In this document: positions 33,456 through 46,152 of the stretch, piece by piece
Position numbering within the stretch: position 1 is the first letter of the stretch
Layout: each line of letters opens with the position of its first letter
Source: Lindgomyces ingoldianus
Lineage: Eukaryota; Ascomycota; Dothideomycetes; Pleosporales; Lindgomycetaceae
Direction of reading: 5' to 3'
DNA length: 64,000 bases
Assembly: GCF_010093535.1 (NCBI RefSeq)
Contig: NW_022985195.1
Coordinates: forward strand, 6,201 to 70,200
Made by a program: the position numbers and the translations under genes
Notes under the pieces: model-generated
Seen by the model: only the letters and a program-made list of their open reading frames with translations
What the model was told of the DNA's origin: nothing
Database searches by the model: none

Positions 33456-35169
33456 TTAGATCAAATCTTCCATACGATGCAAATCCGAGTTCTTTGTCCA
33501 CCTCCTAATATTCTTCCCGACACCATAATATAGCGGGAATGCAAAGAGCGCCGGCCCAACAGTACAAGCAAAGATGACCATAGCCGGTGTAATCCAACCC
33601 TCCTTGCTCTGATGTGCAAGGTCGAAAACCCAGTAGGAATAGCTAAAAGCAATGAAGTTTTTGCAAACAGTCGCGACAACCATGATCTCTCCAGAAATCG
33701 GCTTGTAGCAATCGATGGCATATGCAATAGCGATGGTTGGGACTGTGGTTACGGATAAGCCGGCGAAACCATATCCGAAGACGATGGTGAGACCCCAGTG
33801 CCATTGGTATTGGTATGCACAGCCACCAAGGATGAGAGCAAGCATTGTGATACCCATGTAGAACCACAGAGCGGGCAAGCGCATCTCGGCCTCGCGGATG
33901 TTGTTGTTTTTACGCGTAGCACGGGCAGCGACCCAATCAGAGTATGGCCCAGCCGTAGCAAGGCCGATGAGAGCACCGACGACAAACGCAAAATTGGTGT
34001 AACCAACTTGCTCGGGGTTGAAGAGATATGGTGGAGCTCCAAGTACGACAGACTCGGTGATGTTGAAGAAGAGAACCAGGTCAGCGGGACCTGCAAGCAT
34101 GAGTCCAGCCCAGAAGATGATGGGGTTGAAGAAGACTTTGACGGGTGTCCATGTATCGCGGATGACGAACATCTTCCAGCGCGAATCTGGTTTCTGGAAC
34201 GGCATGAACTGCTGAAATGAAGGTCGACCCTTACCCACTGGTGGAGGGGCAAGGGAACTATTCTCCGAGTCCGGCGGGACGGTGGAATGGGCAGTTTTCT
34301 CGGCTTCTCCTTCCTTAACGGTCGTCACGACACCAGTTTCGCTGAGTGATGCGGAAGGAGAGATACTTTTGCCGACGGTGCCACGATGATACTTGGTCTC
34401 GGGGAAAGTGAGCGCAATCAAGAAGATAGCGAATGCGGCAAGGCCGGTTTCAAGCCAGAAAAAGGACCGCCAACCGTGATGTGTACCGATAGCTCCGCTC
34501 ATAACGGGACCGAGGAAGGCCCCAAGGAAATAACCAGTGCTAAAGTTGTAAGCAAGAAGGGATACAGATGAAAGGAAAGTACGGCTTACAAGTACACCCC
34601 CGTCCACAATCCGCGCTCATGAAGGAAGAAGACATCAGCGATCATCTGAACTGGGATCGACTCGCTGGTCGCACACACAAGGCCATTGAGAGCTCGTGCA
34701 GCGAGAAGACTCCGATGTGAAGTCGCCAATGCCTCCCAGATGCAGGTCAACATGATGAAGACCGAGAAGACGAGACTGACAGCTCGACGCCCGAAGATGT
34801 TGCTCAGAGGAACAATGAAGAAGTTGGCAAAGCCGAGTGTGATGACCGTGATTCCGGTAAGAAGAGAGAGCTGGGAATTGTTGAGACGAAACTCCTGACC
34901 AAGGAGTGGGAACATTGGGGCAATAGAGAGCGCGCCAGTGACGGATATCCAGGTAAAAAGCCATTGGCTAGTCATTGCCATGACTACAAGTCTCAGTATC
35001 CTTTGAATTGCTCAGAGGACAGGAACATACGCTTCCACATCGTGGACCAGTTGAGGGGATCTCGAGGATCAGTTGAAGGGTGCGGAATGAGCGCCTTCTT
35101 CGCCCTCCCAGTCTCTGTCATAACCTCGGTGCCAGGCACCAGGTCGATTCCCTCCATCGTCTTCGCCAT
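33456..35169 (-). CDS. Major facilitator superfamily transporter (DHA1-like)
   Basis: Three exons, 35169-35031, 34983-34590 and 34539-33456, with 47-nt and 50-nt introns, give 538 aa. The soluble N-terminus ends in DPRDPLNWSTMWK, typical of fungal drug/H+ antiporter-like porters. Helices follow from SQWLFTWISVTGALSIAPMF on. The loop 2-3 motif A is present as PLSNIFGRR. GVYFTGYFLGAFLGPVMSGA around helix 5 is restored by the second splice. A long charged central loop (about residues 235-290, rich in Ser/Glu/Lys) separates the two halves, and the tail is KNIRRWTKN. It is predicted to sit in a cellular membrane and move small molecules with a proton gradient. No biosynthetic genes flank it, so the substrate is open. 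The nearest neighbour is the hAT MITE about 0.5 kb past its stop codon. Confidence 0.88.
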
Positions 35170-37470
35170 GTTGATGGGATAGATGAACTACAGAGCAGTT
35201 ACGGTAGGGGCCTAGGAAGAAAATTTAATAAGTAGAACGCCGCGAATTAGGCCCGACAGAGAGCAAGAGTGAAGGAACCTGCCTACTTCATATATCTGTA
35301 TCGCCCGGACATCTCTTAATATAAATGTACTTTGGCAAAGCAATCCATTTTCGGGGAAGCTCCGTGCCTCCCCCAAGGAGTCCGTCAGCATCGGAAAATG
35401 TACGGCCTAGTTCCACGTTCCTATGTGGTGAAACGAAAATACGAAATGTGAGTCAGCACCTAAAACACTGGTCGTGCAGCTGGCTCTATTCCAAGTTCTC
35501 GAATCCATCCAAATACGATTTCACCACTGCGTACTGTGGCGACCTGAGCGTCGGACCGTCAAACCTGAACCGTGATCCGCACATACAGCTAAACAGTGAA
35601 CACAACGAAGGAAAATTCAGATTTCGGCGTTGTCATTTCGGGTGGAATCTACTGCGTGGATTGGCTGCATTATCTTGCATATACCAGAATTAGGCGGATC
35701 ATGGCAAAGTTGATTTGTTAAAGCGGTAAGCACAGTCAGCTTCGAAAGGGTTGAATTCTCCAGGCCAGTAATAATCAGAGCTCGAAGGTCCGCAAAGATT
35801 ACCACCACTAGCTACGCGACACGATCTAGCGCTGTCGTGCTGGGAGAACTTTCCTGAATATGTTGATGATGAGAGCGTAGATTGTTTCTAGAGACGAGGT
35901 TTAGGGCCATCAGCACTAACTCGTCGGAGAACAACATGACTGCTTCTGCTCGCGTCAAACAAGATGTTGCCCAGATTGATTAATCTGTCTTTTCCTGAAG
36001 ATATAGATGATTGGGGTGAAGTTAGTCTCCACCTCGACCCCTGATTCCTCACCTCTTTGAATCCTTCCACCTTGGAGGTAATTCCGACAGACTGGAGAGC
36101 CAGACCTTGAAGAGCAACGCTTGGTGTACCACGGGCCAGAGGTGGAGATCCAGCGGCGCCCCACGGGCATCATTTCGGACAATGCGGGGAGGCGCCGTCA
36201 GCGATCGACGACACTAAATTAAGCTTATCGCGACGCCTTTTCTCTTTTTGATTGGCTTATCTACTCTTTGTGATACTAAGAAGCTGATGCTTGAAGCGCA
36301 GGAGGTTCAGATTGCTGGAGGATGCCGTCAGACACTGCACCTACAGAGCGTCTGACACACTGGGAGATGCCGTGCAGACGTGGTTGTTGATGCGTGATGC
36401 TGATGCTTTTGACGATGCCGACGTGTACAAATTTTTTTTGAAGGATGATTAGACATACCGGTGACTTGCGCACGTAAATTCCTGATATGATTCTTGCTTC
36501 TAGCGCATTTCAGCAGCTCATGATCGAATCCCCGAATTGAATGCTTATTAACCCAGATAAAAATGTTTTCATAGGTATAGCACCTCACAACCTGAGGGGC
36601 CCCAATAATAGACGTGGGGGAGTGGCTTCTCGGCATGATCAGAGACGATGATGATGGGTAAAATATCGGAGAACAGAGCTTCGCCGCGAGGTGAATGGAC
36701 AATCGATAAGGGCTGCCTCAACAAGCCTCGGCTCGCCTATTTCATCCCGACCAGGCAAACTGCTCAAGTGCCGAGGTAGTTTGAGAGCCACGTGCGCTTT
36801 CTACCCTACGCACGTGACTCTTAGACTTTAAGGCTTTGCTGACTACCACCTCACTGCTTTATTTTTAGTGGGAGTGCCCCCAATCGTGCTGCCGGGACCA
36901 TGAATATCAAGGTGTATGAACCAGGTTTGATCAAACCTTCCATGGTCCCTTCCTCGACTACCACAGAGGCGGCATGAAAGAGAATTGCGACGGTCCATTC
37001 TTGAAGAACTTGGTGCAAATGGGAGTTGGATACATGCTAAATTTCCCACCGCAGCCATTCTAGGGAGCTCCAGTGTTGTTGCATCGGTATGAAGAGCAGG
37101 GACGGAAGGACCTTGAATTGGAATCATACGGTACGCTGCATTCGTTACATCGCGATTTCTTGAAAAACGTTTAGCTGATGCTTCTTTGACGCCCTTTTCG
37201 TGAATCGATCGAATTAACTCTCGACATCTCGCCAATTTCTCGCATGTGCGTCTTGGCAATTGTCTTCAGCCCCCGTATTCCAACCCCACCGGTTCCACAC
37301 TACCAGTACCAGTTCAAACAAGCTTTCATTAGTCTCCGCCTCGTCTCCATCTGCTCAACGTGTCCTCTCTGCCTGGATCTCTCTATATAGGCTCTCTACA
37401 AACATCCTAGTTCTCCTCTCATGCACTGCTTTCGACCCCACTTCGTGTTTGGATTGACATATCCCTCATT
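35170..37470. other. 2.3-kb intergenic region
   Basis: No supported gene. Unassigned frames include 35325-35693 (+) and 36843-37259 (-, 138 codons, no ATG at its 5' end). They show no motif that I recognise. C/T-rich stretches near 37290-37460 are probably promoter and leader of the MDR gene at 37471. Confidence 0.3.
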
Positions 37471-38628
37471 ATGGAGCCTAACAAAACAATGCGGGCGTGG
37501 ACCCATACCCGTGCCGGGATGCCTTCAGATGTTCTGACATTATCTCAGCTGCCTATTCCAGTTATTTCCTCTCCTACGCAAGTTCTCATTCGCGTGTTAT
37601 ACTGCGCTCTAAACCCGGGTGGTAGTATCATCATGCAACTCCTTCCATTCCTTTTCCGCTCTTCACCTGCAGTACCCGAAATGGACTTCTCAGGTATTGT
37701 CGTGCAAGTCGGTGCGAAGGTACCCAGCGATCGACATCTCCAAATCGGCGATGAAGTTTTCGGTTCCATCCCAGTTCCTCAGCACGTTAAATCCACCTGC
37801 GGGGCTTTGTCTGAGTATGTGGTGGTCGAATCCTCCTCTGTGGTCCCTAAACCTCCTGGAGCTCTGATTCAAGACGTTTCCGGTCTTGGTGTGGCTGGAG
37901 CAACCGCCCTGCAAGTCATGAAACAAGCCAAGCTAAAGAAGGGCGATAGTGTGTTGGTAAATGGTGCGAGCGGAGGGATCGGGCATATGCTTGTGCAAAT
38001 GTGCAGGGCAGAGGTAGGAGAGACTGGAAAGATAGTTGCCGTCTGCTCGAAGAAGAACGTAAATTGGGTGAAAGAGTTGGGGTGCGATGAGGTATGTTCC
38101 CCCGGCCATGAAAGCGTGTGAACTCACTGGCACAGGTCATCGATTATGAACTGCATGCTCCAGTCTATGCATACCTGGCAAAATCCTACTCAGCATCGCG
38201 CTTCAATGTTGTTATCGATGCAGCTGGAGTTCAAGACTTATTTCTTAACTGCCCAGCTTTTCTCGCAGAGGGAAAGCCGTTTGTCACTGTTGGCCCTCGT
38301 CTTCCCGGCTACACATATCTCAGCATGCTCAGAGTCATTGGTACAATGGCGAAGAATTTCTTATGGCCCACCATTCTTGGAGGGGTCCCGAGGTCTTACG
38401 TTCAGGTTACGGCGACTGCTAATCTCGAGGCCATGGAAGAGCTAGCGAAGATGGTGGAAAGGAGAGAGTTAAGAATCGTGGTGACCTCGTGCGCGGAGAT
38501 GGAGGATGCAAAGCAGGTACGCTGTCTACGCTCTTGTTGTTGTTTGAGGCTAACAAAAGGACCAGGCATATGATCGCATGCTTTCTGGTTCGAAGGGAAA
38601 GGTAGTAGTGAGAATTCAGAACCCGTAA
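37471..38628 (+). CDS. Quinone-oxidoreductase-like MDR protein (zinc-free)
   Basis: Exons 37471-38091, 38136-38516 and 38566-38628, with 44-nt and 49-nt introns and all junctions in phase 0, give 354 aa. The GroES-like N-terminal domain starts RAWTHTRAGMPSDVLTLSQL and includes PEMDFSGIVVQVG. The nucleotide-binding motif is VLVNGASGGIGHMLVQM, and VIDYELHAPVYAYL and FNVVIDAAGVQDLF follow. The last exon adds AYDRMLSGSKGKVVVRI, a standard MDR ending. The catalytic and structural zinc cysteines of alcohol dehydrogenases are absent, placing it near NADPH quinone oxidoreductase and RTN4IP1-type proteins. It would reduce quinones or enones with NAD(P)H. No signal peptide is seen. The real substrate is unknown. 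Confidence 0.88.
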
Positions 38629-39704
38629 GGCGGGATACAGGAGATTTGCATTGTTTTAGACTACCATCGTTTTGGGTCGAAGATTATGAGTACGATTGAT
38701 GTTATCTTTCTCTCCCCAATTTTCTCCTATATCTACGAATTAATTACTGATCCGATATTCGTTAGCCTACTTCCGCATCAGTCCTAATTCTCAGTCACCC
38801 GCTCTGTTGCCCCTTTGAGAAGACTTATCTTCTCCTAGAGTGGCTTCTACAAATGCTAATTTAGAGGGCATACTGTACCCATTTTTGTTTGCTATTGATA
38901 ATAAAAAGCGGTGAAAATTCTCACTCCCAAAATATTTCGCTTTCGTAATTGATATATACGACGACTCGAATTGATATCCCACCACCTCAACACCTTAAAT
39001 AAATGGTAGGGTGGGTGAAGGAGCCAGGTGAAGGCAATCTCTAGAAATAGAGCGCGCTTCAAAAGGGCCGTATACTCTCGCTTCTTTTCTCCAAAACGCC
39101 ACTCCTCCAATAATCTCGGCTGACCAAGATCGCCTTATTTCAGTATCACCGTCCATCATGGACCCAGGCCTCTCATTCTGCTCTGCGGCGTTAGTACCAC
39201 AGCCATAGCTATTCCTAGTGAAACCACGGCCTTGGATGACACTCATATGAGAGAGAGCCTTCATTATTTGGCCGTGTATCTGTGCTCTCTTTACTCAAGC
39301 TGTGTCTTCTCCCGTGCGACATCATCGAGGTCAACAAGGCAGAATGCTAGTCTATTATTAAATGCAAGAACGCCATTGGACACCTCCTCTCCTTTAGCAA
39401 TCTGTGCTGATTGATTCATAAGAATCTCCCCGAAAGCTAAACCCATCCGCCTGCCAGATGGTCCGTGGGTTATGTAGACCTAGGTGCTGGGCAGGACTCT
39501 TGAAGGGCACACAGGTATTGTCTCCGAAAAGTTATTCATTCTGTGAGGCCATGACCTTCATCTATCTAAGGGTGTATTCCCATTGTAGACGCGCTTTCGA
39601 ACGTGCTAGATATTGTTAAATCTCTACTAACTATGTATGAAAGAGGCACCCAGAACACTTCATTTCCTATCACATAGTCAGTATCATGGACTGCCTTTGG
39701 TTCT
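38629..39704. other. Intergenic region between the MDR and protease genes
   Basis: No gene seen. Minus-strand frames near 38791-39264 have no recognisable product. Confidence 0.35.
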
Positions 39705-41298
39705 TCAAGAGGCTGGAGGGACAGCCGTGTTCTGGCTAGTCTCCTTGCGCTGAATCCAGCCGAAGCGAGGAGACCCATTGTTCATATCGAAGATCTAATA
39801 AATGTAAGAACACATGTTGCTTTACTGAAAAAAATGTTCAGGGAGAGACTTACCGCATAAATTGCTTTCAAAACAGCGTCGCCATAAATATCCATGTTCA
39901 TCGAGCCGCGCGACTGAATACTGCCATACACCATATTATTTCCAGCATCAGCGAATCCAAGATCTTCCTTCTGAAACGCAACCTGATTATCGCCGATGGC
40001 GAGCGTGATTTCCGGCAATTGGTCGGCGGTGGTGTTAGATGGGAAGACGTAACCCTGGTTGTTCTGGTCATACTTCGCGCCGGGAATCGCAGCATACACC
40101 GCTTCTACTAGAGTATCATCGACAAGACAGAGAGTCGTACCCGTGTCCATGATAGATGTGTTCCCGCTTCGATCGATGGTCTTACCAGCGACTACGGCTC
40201 TTGTGGACTGGACTTGCCAGAATCCCTGACTGTTGTCGACATCTGCGTAATTAGGCTCCGTAGCGCCGGCGGCAGTCATCGTATCCTGGTCAATGTATCC
40301 GAATGTGTAGAAGCTCTGCATTTTATTAATTTATGTCCAGTCTCCGGACCATGTTCTGCAACACTCACCTCTCCCTTGTCCGGCTCGTCGGTATCGCGCC
40401 AGCTGCCGAGATACGCAGTGAAGAGCTGCTGAGTGATGTCCTTTTGGTCAATCATATTGTCCACGGGAGTCTTCTGTGGGGTGGGTGAGACGGTGTTGAT
40501 TGAGCTGAATGCTAGACCAAGGAGACCGCTTCCATTGCCCTGTACAAATTGCTGGGAGAGTTCCTTTGCAAGCTCAATGGCCTGGCCCTCAACCTTGAGC
40601 CCTCCGAGGTCGATAGTGTCAGTTCCAACATCTCCGCTAGCGAACGACGAATCGCCGTAGGAGATCTTCCATGTCGCGCCACCCAACTCCTTGAAGGTGC
40701 TTGACTTAGATGCGTCGAATGGAACTTGCTGGTTCTTTGCGTTGGCTTGACTTAAAATAGTCTGCGGCAACTCGGTTGACCAGACCTTGCAAAATATTAG
40801 TTAGCCCTTCACAAGAGCCAGCAGTTGAGAGACATACCCAAAGATCTGATGAACCAGTGTCAAAGTCGAGGTACAGTTTCTGCTCAGGGGTACCAATCCC
40901 GACTGGGCAGAGGTACAGAGAATCATTCTGAATGTCCTCTGCCGTTACCTCACCACTCTGGGCATCGGATGGTACTGCAGTGGAACCCCCGTCAGTCGCA
41001 TCAGAGGCCGTATGAACTTGCGCATCTGAATCATCTATGCGCTTTCTCAATGCGTAGTGAGTTCTCACGCGGCCGCCGACTCTACCAAACTTTCCTTGCT
41101 GGCTGAAGACTTTGGCTTGGAAGTAAGGCCCTGGTTTGGTGGAGTTGAAGCCATCTGCGAATCGTTAAATATTGAACTCTGCTAGCCGAAGGTGTAACTG
41201 GCGAATGTACATTTGCTCATCGCCCAGACATAGGACTTCATGCCATTGTGCTTATACTTGGGACTTCGGTGGATGGCAACGCGTTGAAATGGCGCCAT
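39705..41298 (-). CDS. Pepsin-family aspartic protease (A1), no visible signal peptide
   Basis: Five exons, 41298-41211, 41154-40838, 40785-40369, 40315-39854 and 39794-39705, with introns of 52-59 nt, give 457 aa. D128-T-G in [12 protein letters not shown] and D331-T-G in [11 protein letters not shown] are the catalytic aspartates, and [10 protein letters not shown] is the flap. The end is [17 protein letters not shown]. The N-terminus ([15 protein letters not shown], then a [12 protein letters not shown] segment) looks like a pepsin propeptide, so the enzyme is made as a zymogen. The usual hydrophobic leader is missing. The sequence before the ATG is pyrimidine-rich leader without an acceptor site, so an extra 5' signal exon is not evident. 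Either export is unconventional or the start model is incomplete. Family call is firm. Confidence 0.88.
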
Positions 41299-42823
41299 AG
41301 TTGCAGTAAGAGGAAAATGTAAGTTTGTTAGGGGTTTTAAGAGTCGATAGTAAGTCGTCTGTTGTTGGGGCGGCAAATACGTGTAGTTGTTATTTTCTAT
41401 AAGAAAGCAGAAGTCCAGAGGTAGTGTTAAAGGAAGAGAATATCAAGAAAGTTGGCGCACTTATACTGACTCTTCGACGAAGAGCTTTAATTTTGCGTCA
41501 CAGAAGGTAGGTCCCCTGACACGGCCATTCTTGTCTTTGTCTCTGTCGCAGTGTTATGCCGTGCCTATGCCGCGCACGTACAGTGGGGCGAAGGGGAAAG
41601 GCTCAGCTTGAATTAGACTTGAAATAAGAACCCAGGAGGGATACGTCGTGGAGCAAGGATACCAAGCTCCACCAAGCTCCACCAAGCTTTGGGGATTAGC
41701 AAATCAATGAAAGGACACCGATCGCGATGCCTTAGTCTACCTGAAAGGTGAAGTGGCTGTCCTAGTGGCGGAACATCTAGGCGACCCTTTTCAGTGTAGT
41801 CTACGGCATGTATTGCGGTTCGGCACGTAGTTACAGCCAAACTGAAGCTGCCACGATAGCAGCGAGCTATGTTGTTTGACAGATGTGACGTCGATGTGGC
41901 AAGCTTTTTGATCGATGAATCGCTAGTAGAAAAGGGGGTGGCAATAATGATCATGGTGGCAATAGGCCACGAGGTCAACCCTCAAGCTTTTAGATCTGCT
42001 TTATTGCGCAGGCCATGACTAGGGGCGTAAGATGGTGTATCCATGTTTTGGCTCCGTCGGCTGCTTCAGAGATGGCCTGCAAATATAAAGAGGAAGTGGT
42101 GACGTCATGTTCCGCGCGGCCGATCCGGGGTTCAGGGTACTTGTTAGCACGAGTATGTCAGAGCCGTGAAGAATTACTATATTAAACCCCCGAACCTTTC
42201 TTCAATCGAAGTGCATAATCGTATGGTTCATGCGTGAGAGAAGAAGAACAAACCCTTAGAAGCCTCGTAACCTGAGGCGAGGGGTTTCATTGCTAACCCT
42301 AATTTGGTATAACAAGGTAATAAGTAAGGTTATGGAATCACCTCTCCTAGCCAAACGTTGCATTTACAGATCCCGAAGACGTGGTTCCAAAGAGAACCCG
42401 TGATATTATTGGAAGAGGAATAGTATCATATTAAGATACTCGCCCAGGCAGATCATGCAGGTAGTTGCTCTAGAACACGTGATACTTGCAGTCAAAGTGA
42501 GTGCAAATTCCAGAGCGACACCCCCTCTTCTTCTTCCAATGACACCCATCGACCCCATTCATCCGCCTCAGGCTCAGAAATAACAAATATGCAACCTCCA
42601 GATGCGAACATGGAGGGTACACACACACTTCAACTATTTGGGGTAGGTGCCTCGGCAGCCCCCATGCTACGTCATTAACAGGTGGCTGAAAGCCAGATCT
42701 CAACCACAATCATGGCGTTCTCAAACAATTCCACCATCCTTTGCTATGACCTCTTAACCACTCTCTCCGTGCAACCCCCTTAACAACCCTTAAGCTTTTG
42801 TGTCCTTCTCTTCGACGAGGACT
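41299..42823. other. Intergenic region with a short tandem repeat
   Basis: No gene seen in 1.5 kb between divergently transcribed genes. The minus-strand frame 41613-41978 has no recognisable product. Short C/T-rich tracts near 42760-42810 are probably leader of the next gene. Confidence 0.35.
41661..41690. repeat. Three tandem copies of a 10-bp unit
   Basis: ACCAAGCTCC occurs twice in a row, followed by ACCAAGCTTT. It lies in the upstream region of the protease gene. No function is visible. Confidence 0.75.
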
Positions 42824-44986
42824 ATGAACGTCAAGAATGGCAACGACCCACCACGCATCCCACAGCGGAAGCCGGTCGCAAAAACAACAACCTCCATTAT
42901 ACTTCCTCTAACTCCCAACGTCTTCATCGCCACCGTCCTCCTTGGGGCTGCCTTCTCTCGTCTAGTTTTTCGTTGGATTGTCTCTGGAGCGCCGCTACTG
43001 GCCTACTCGATCCTCCTTGGTGAATCGAACGGGTATCGCATCTTACCCTATATTCCCAAGTGGACCATATTTTCAACGTTAAACCTTGTATATGCCGTGG
43101 CGGCGACATCGTGGCTACTTTACTGGGTTTTCGCTGCTTTCTGCTACCCTTCCATCCTGCTCTCATGTCTTTTCCAATTCGATGCCGCTGCAGGTCTTGC
43201 TCGCTGGATGTTCAGGACGTTTCTAATCGATTTGCATTTCATCAATGACAAGATTGCATTCTTCGATCTCCCTGCGTTGGAGATCGACACGGAGGTGGAT
43301 GGTCTCATGGTTATTCGAGGAGCTACGTTCTCCTTCACAACGCTTACCTTGACCGCACATGGTGTTGAAGCTGGCATTAAGCTGTCTGATGATATGGAAC
43401 TTGCAATTCAAGTGGAAAAGGTTACCGTGTCTCTTTTCAGGAGAATCGAGCTCGACCACGTCTTCACCAATATCAAAGGCGGCGAATTCGAGATGACATT
43501 TGGTACCCTCGCGCCCGATACCCAAGATAGGACCGGCGACCCACTCATGGTGAGCGACACACCTATACTCATAGCAGCGTCGGCCGCATTAGATGGGACT
43601 ATACCCTGTCCGACCAGAATGAAGACAGCGATGGCGGCTGGAAAACCGCCGAAGGACTCCTCGAATGTACGATCAGCTTTCGAATTGACGAGGACGATCT
43701 CACCAGATGAAGAGAATGCGAGTGCGAAGTACAAAGAAATCCTCGGTGAAATATTTGAGACTAGCACAGTGGAAATTGCAAGGGCCGCCTTGAAAAATAG
43801 TTGCCAAGACGATGAAAGCGGCACTAAATTAGATTTTGAGAATGCCAACGACATGCGTGCAGCCATTTGCGCTGAGATCCACGACCAACCGTCAATACCT
43901 CATCCGCCTTCGAAATCAGTTCGTGTCTCCACACTCGCGAAATCACCTCCATGGGTTAAGACATTTCTGCACCGACTTCCACTGCTGCTCCGCGTGCTAC
44001 TCAACCCTCATAGTTACTTCCACCCCATTAGAATCAAGTCTATCACCAGTGCGGGGTCCGGGAAATGGATGGTTCACCTTATGCAGACTCACTTCTTTAG
44101 ACATTACGTGACCCAAGATGCTGAGATCCGTCGATTAGAGTCTCGCATCTCTTCCTGGCTGGCGGACGCCAATTTCACCGTAGAGCTCGGGAAGATCGAT
44201 TGTACGGCACACGTTCCGATCAACACTTCATTCGACATCGAAACCCATCTTAAGGTTGGCGACTTTATGGCTTATCGTACCCTGCCAGAAGCAGTCAACC
44301 TCACGCAAGTGATCTCCCTCGGCGGCCTTGACGCAACTGTGTCCATTCCGTCGTATCTTCTTCCGCACCATGAGCATATACTTCCCGAAAAACCGACCGA
44401 GTTTCAAGAGATGGAGCTAGAGCAGGCCATTAGGGACGCCGAGGGAGCCCCGAACATTGTGAAAGCTGAAGCCGCATTAGAACAACTCCACAAAGACGAA
44501 GCAAACATCAGGTTGTCTGCACACGCTCATCTCCCAGCATGCTTCCACCAGGACCTACTTAACTTTGTCGCTGCGACCGTCAAAGCCACCAAGGTCATCG
44601 AAATGGATCGCGGCTTCGAAGAAGTTAAATCCCTTCGCGAACTCAAACGCACAGGTACAAACACATCAGTCAGCAGCGAGGCCAGCAGTCTCATGTCCAT
44701 CGATGGGTCCGACCAAGACCAAGAGAAGAAAAGCTTCAAGTCATTCATGCGCAAGATGGACCAAGGTATGAAGGACGCCGGGGTTAATATGAAGGATGGA
44801 ATGCGCAAGGCTGGTGTGAATACAGTGAATGCCATGGCAAATGATCGATGGATCGCGAAGCTTGTGGGGAAGATAACGAGGAAGCTAGAGAAGGCGCAAG
44901 GTGATGTCGGATACTCTGGTAATCTTCCTGTTAAGCTGGAGTGGTATCGGGCGAGAGCGGAGCCGGATTCGAAACTTCTGCCGTAG
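42824..44986 (+). CDS. Membrane-anchored protein of unknown function, fungal type
   Basis: One exon of 720 aa. The frame is open back to a GTG at 42800, but the first ATG is at 42824. Two or three hydrophobic helices lie at residues ~25-110 (including FIATVLLGAAFSRLVF and VYAVAATSWLLYWVFAAFC). A long soluble part follows, with alternating beta-type strands such as GLMVIRGATFSFTTLTLTA and ELAIQVEKVTVSLFRRIEL, which might form an elongated lipid-binding sheet. The C-terminus is charged, with repeats of MDQGMKDAGVNMKDGMRKAG. A membrane anchor plus amphipathic strands recalls proteins at lipid-transfer sites, but this is only inference. I do not recognise a named family. The gene looks intact and conserved in style. 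Confidence 0.75.
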   Translation: MNVKNGNDPPRIPQRKPVAKTTTSIILPLTPNVFIATVLLGAAFSRLVFRWIVSGAPLLAYSILLGESNGYRILPYIPKWTIFSTLNLVYAVAATSWLLYWVFAAFCYPSILLSCLFQFDAAAGLARWMFRTFLIDLHFINDKIAFFDLPALEIDTEVDGLMVIRGATFSFTTLTLTAHGVEAGIKLSDDMELAIQVEKVTVSLFRRIELDHVFTNIKGGEFEMTFGTLAPDTQDRTGDPLMVSDTPILIAASAALDGTIPCPTRMKTAMAAGKPPKDSSNVRSAFELTRTISPDEENASAKYKEILGEIFETSTVEIARAALKNSCQDDESGTKLDFENANDMRAAICAEIHDQPSIPHPPSKSVRVSTLAKSPPWVKTFLHRLPLLLRVLLNPHSYFHPIRIKSITSAGSGKWMVHLMQTHFFRHYVTQDAEIRRLESRISSWLADANFTVELGKIDCTAHVPINTSFDIETHLKVGDFMAYRTLPEAVNLTQVISLGGLDATVSIPSYLLPHHEHILPEKPTEFQEMELEQAIRDAEGAPNIVKAEAALEQLHKDEANIRLSAHAHLPACFHQDLLNFVAATVKATKVIEMDRGFEEVKSLRELKRTGTNTSVSSEASSLMSIDGSDQDQEKKSFKSFMRKMDQGMKDAGVNMKDGMRKAGVNTVNAMANDRWIAKLVGKITRKLEKAQGDVGYSGNLPVKLEWYRARAEPDSKLLP

Positions 44987-46152
44987 AGGGATTAGCGTCC
45001 CAGAGTGGGAACATGAGGTTGCGAGGAGAACGCGGAAGTTGAGGCTTGCATGGACTATGATACCCATTTTAGGTTTCTTGATTCAATGTATTGATCTTCT
45101 TGAGTTAGTTCCCGGTTACCCGTCCGTGCCATACCGAAAGGCTGAGGCATCTAGATCGTCTTGCTGAAGAGAGCCCTTCGATTCCTACCCAATATCCCCT
45201 CCTTTCCTTTGTCCACCAAAAAAAGCCTGTTCTCAATCGCTCTCGTAGAAGCCTCATAGGCTGTAGACGCATGAAGGTGGTCGAGAGCACAGTCAACTTC
45301 GGTGATGGCTCTATCGGGTAGGGTGGTGGAGTAGTAGCATATAATGAAAAGCGCTCTGGGTATATGTGGGTCAGGGAAGAGCGATATTCGTTGAGTAGTC
45401 AACCCAGGGCGTTAGGTCTTGCTTGATCGCCCGCGAAAACAGATATCGACGTGGGCAATGGTTGATCGAGGAATGGGCAAGGTTGTTCCATTGCTAATCG
45501 AGTCCCCTAGCATGACTTCTGCATCAACTAATCTTACTCGTATGAAACCTCAATGATACATCACTCCTCGAGCGTAGTCGGACCCGGTCGAAGACTCCAG
45601 TCTCCAGGCTAGAGGTCGATACGATGGAGTAGAAATTCACGAACGAGGCCGAAGTGTACAACCTCAATTACGCATCCTTGGAGAGATACTGTTACGAAGT
45701 CGTAGTACGTAGCACTTAACTACGGAGAGTCTTATGCGGGGGGCGAGTCTCCTAGACTGCTAGGTGGAACTCTGGTTTGTCCTTTCTGGCATTGAAATCT
45801 GAAAACATCCAGTCCTACGTCAGTTCCAAGATTATTCCGATAATTTAGGAGACCCGTATCCGGTATTTAGGGGGAAATGAGACGGGAAGTGATCTGGCTG
45901 TGTTGGTTCAAGCAGCACATCTTCTCACGGAAGTTATGGACACTATTGGCGACATTGTTTAGCCCCTGTCGTCTTGGAATTTTCACCATTTATGGACATA
46001 GAGAGACGCCATTATCTTCAACTTGAACCAGGCGAACTATCACAATACACTAGATGTACAGAGTCACGGTTTCCCCTTTGCCTTGGGCATCGCCAAACGA
46101 GAGCACTCTCTGAAACGAGAAAGCCATCAGTGGCCTCACCACCACGAGACAA
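44987..46152. other. Intergenic region
   Basis: No gene seen. The two genes on either side converge here, so it probably holds both 3' untranslated regions. Confidence 0.35.

Noticed and set aside
36843..37259. 138-codon minus-strand frame as a gene
   Set aside because: It has no ATG at its start, no known motif, and lies in the promoter area of the MDR gene.
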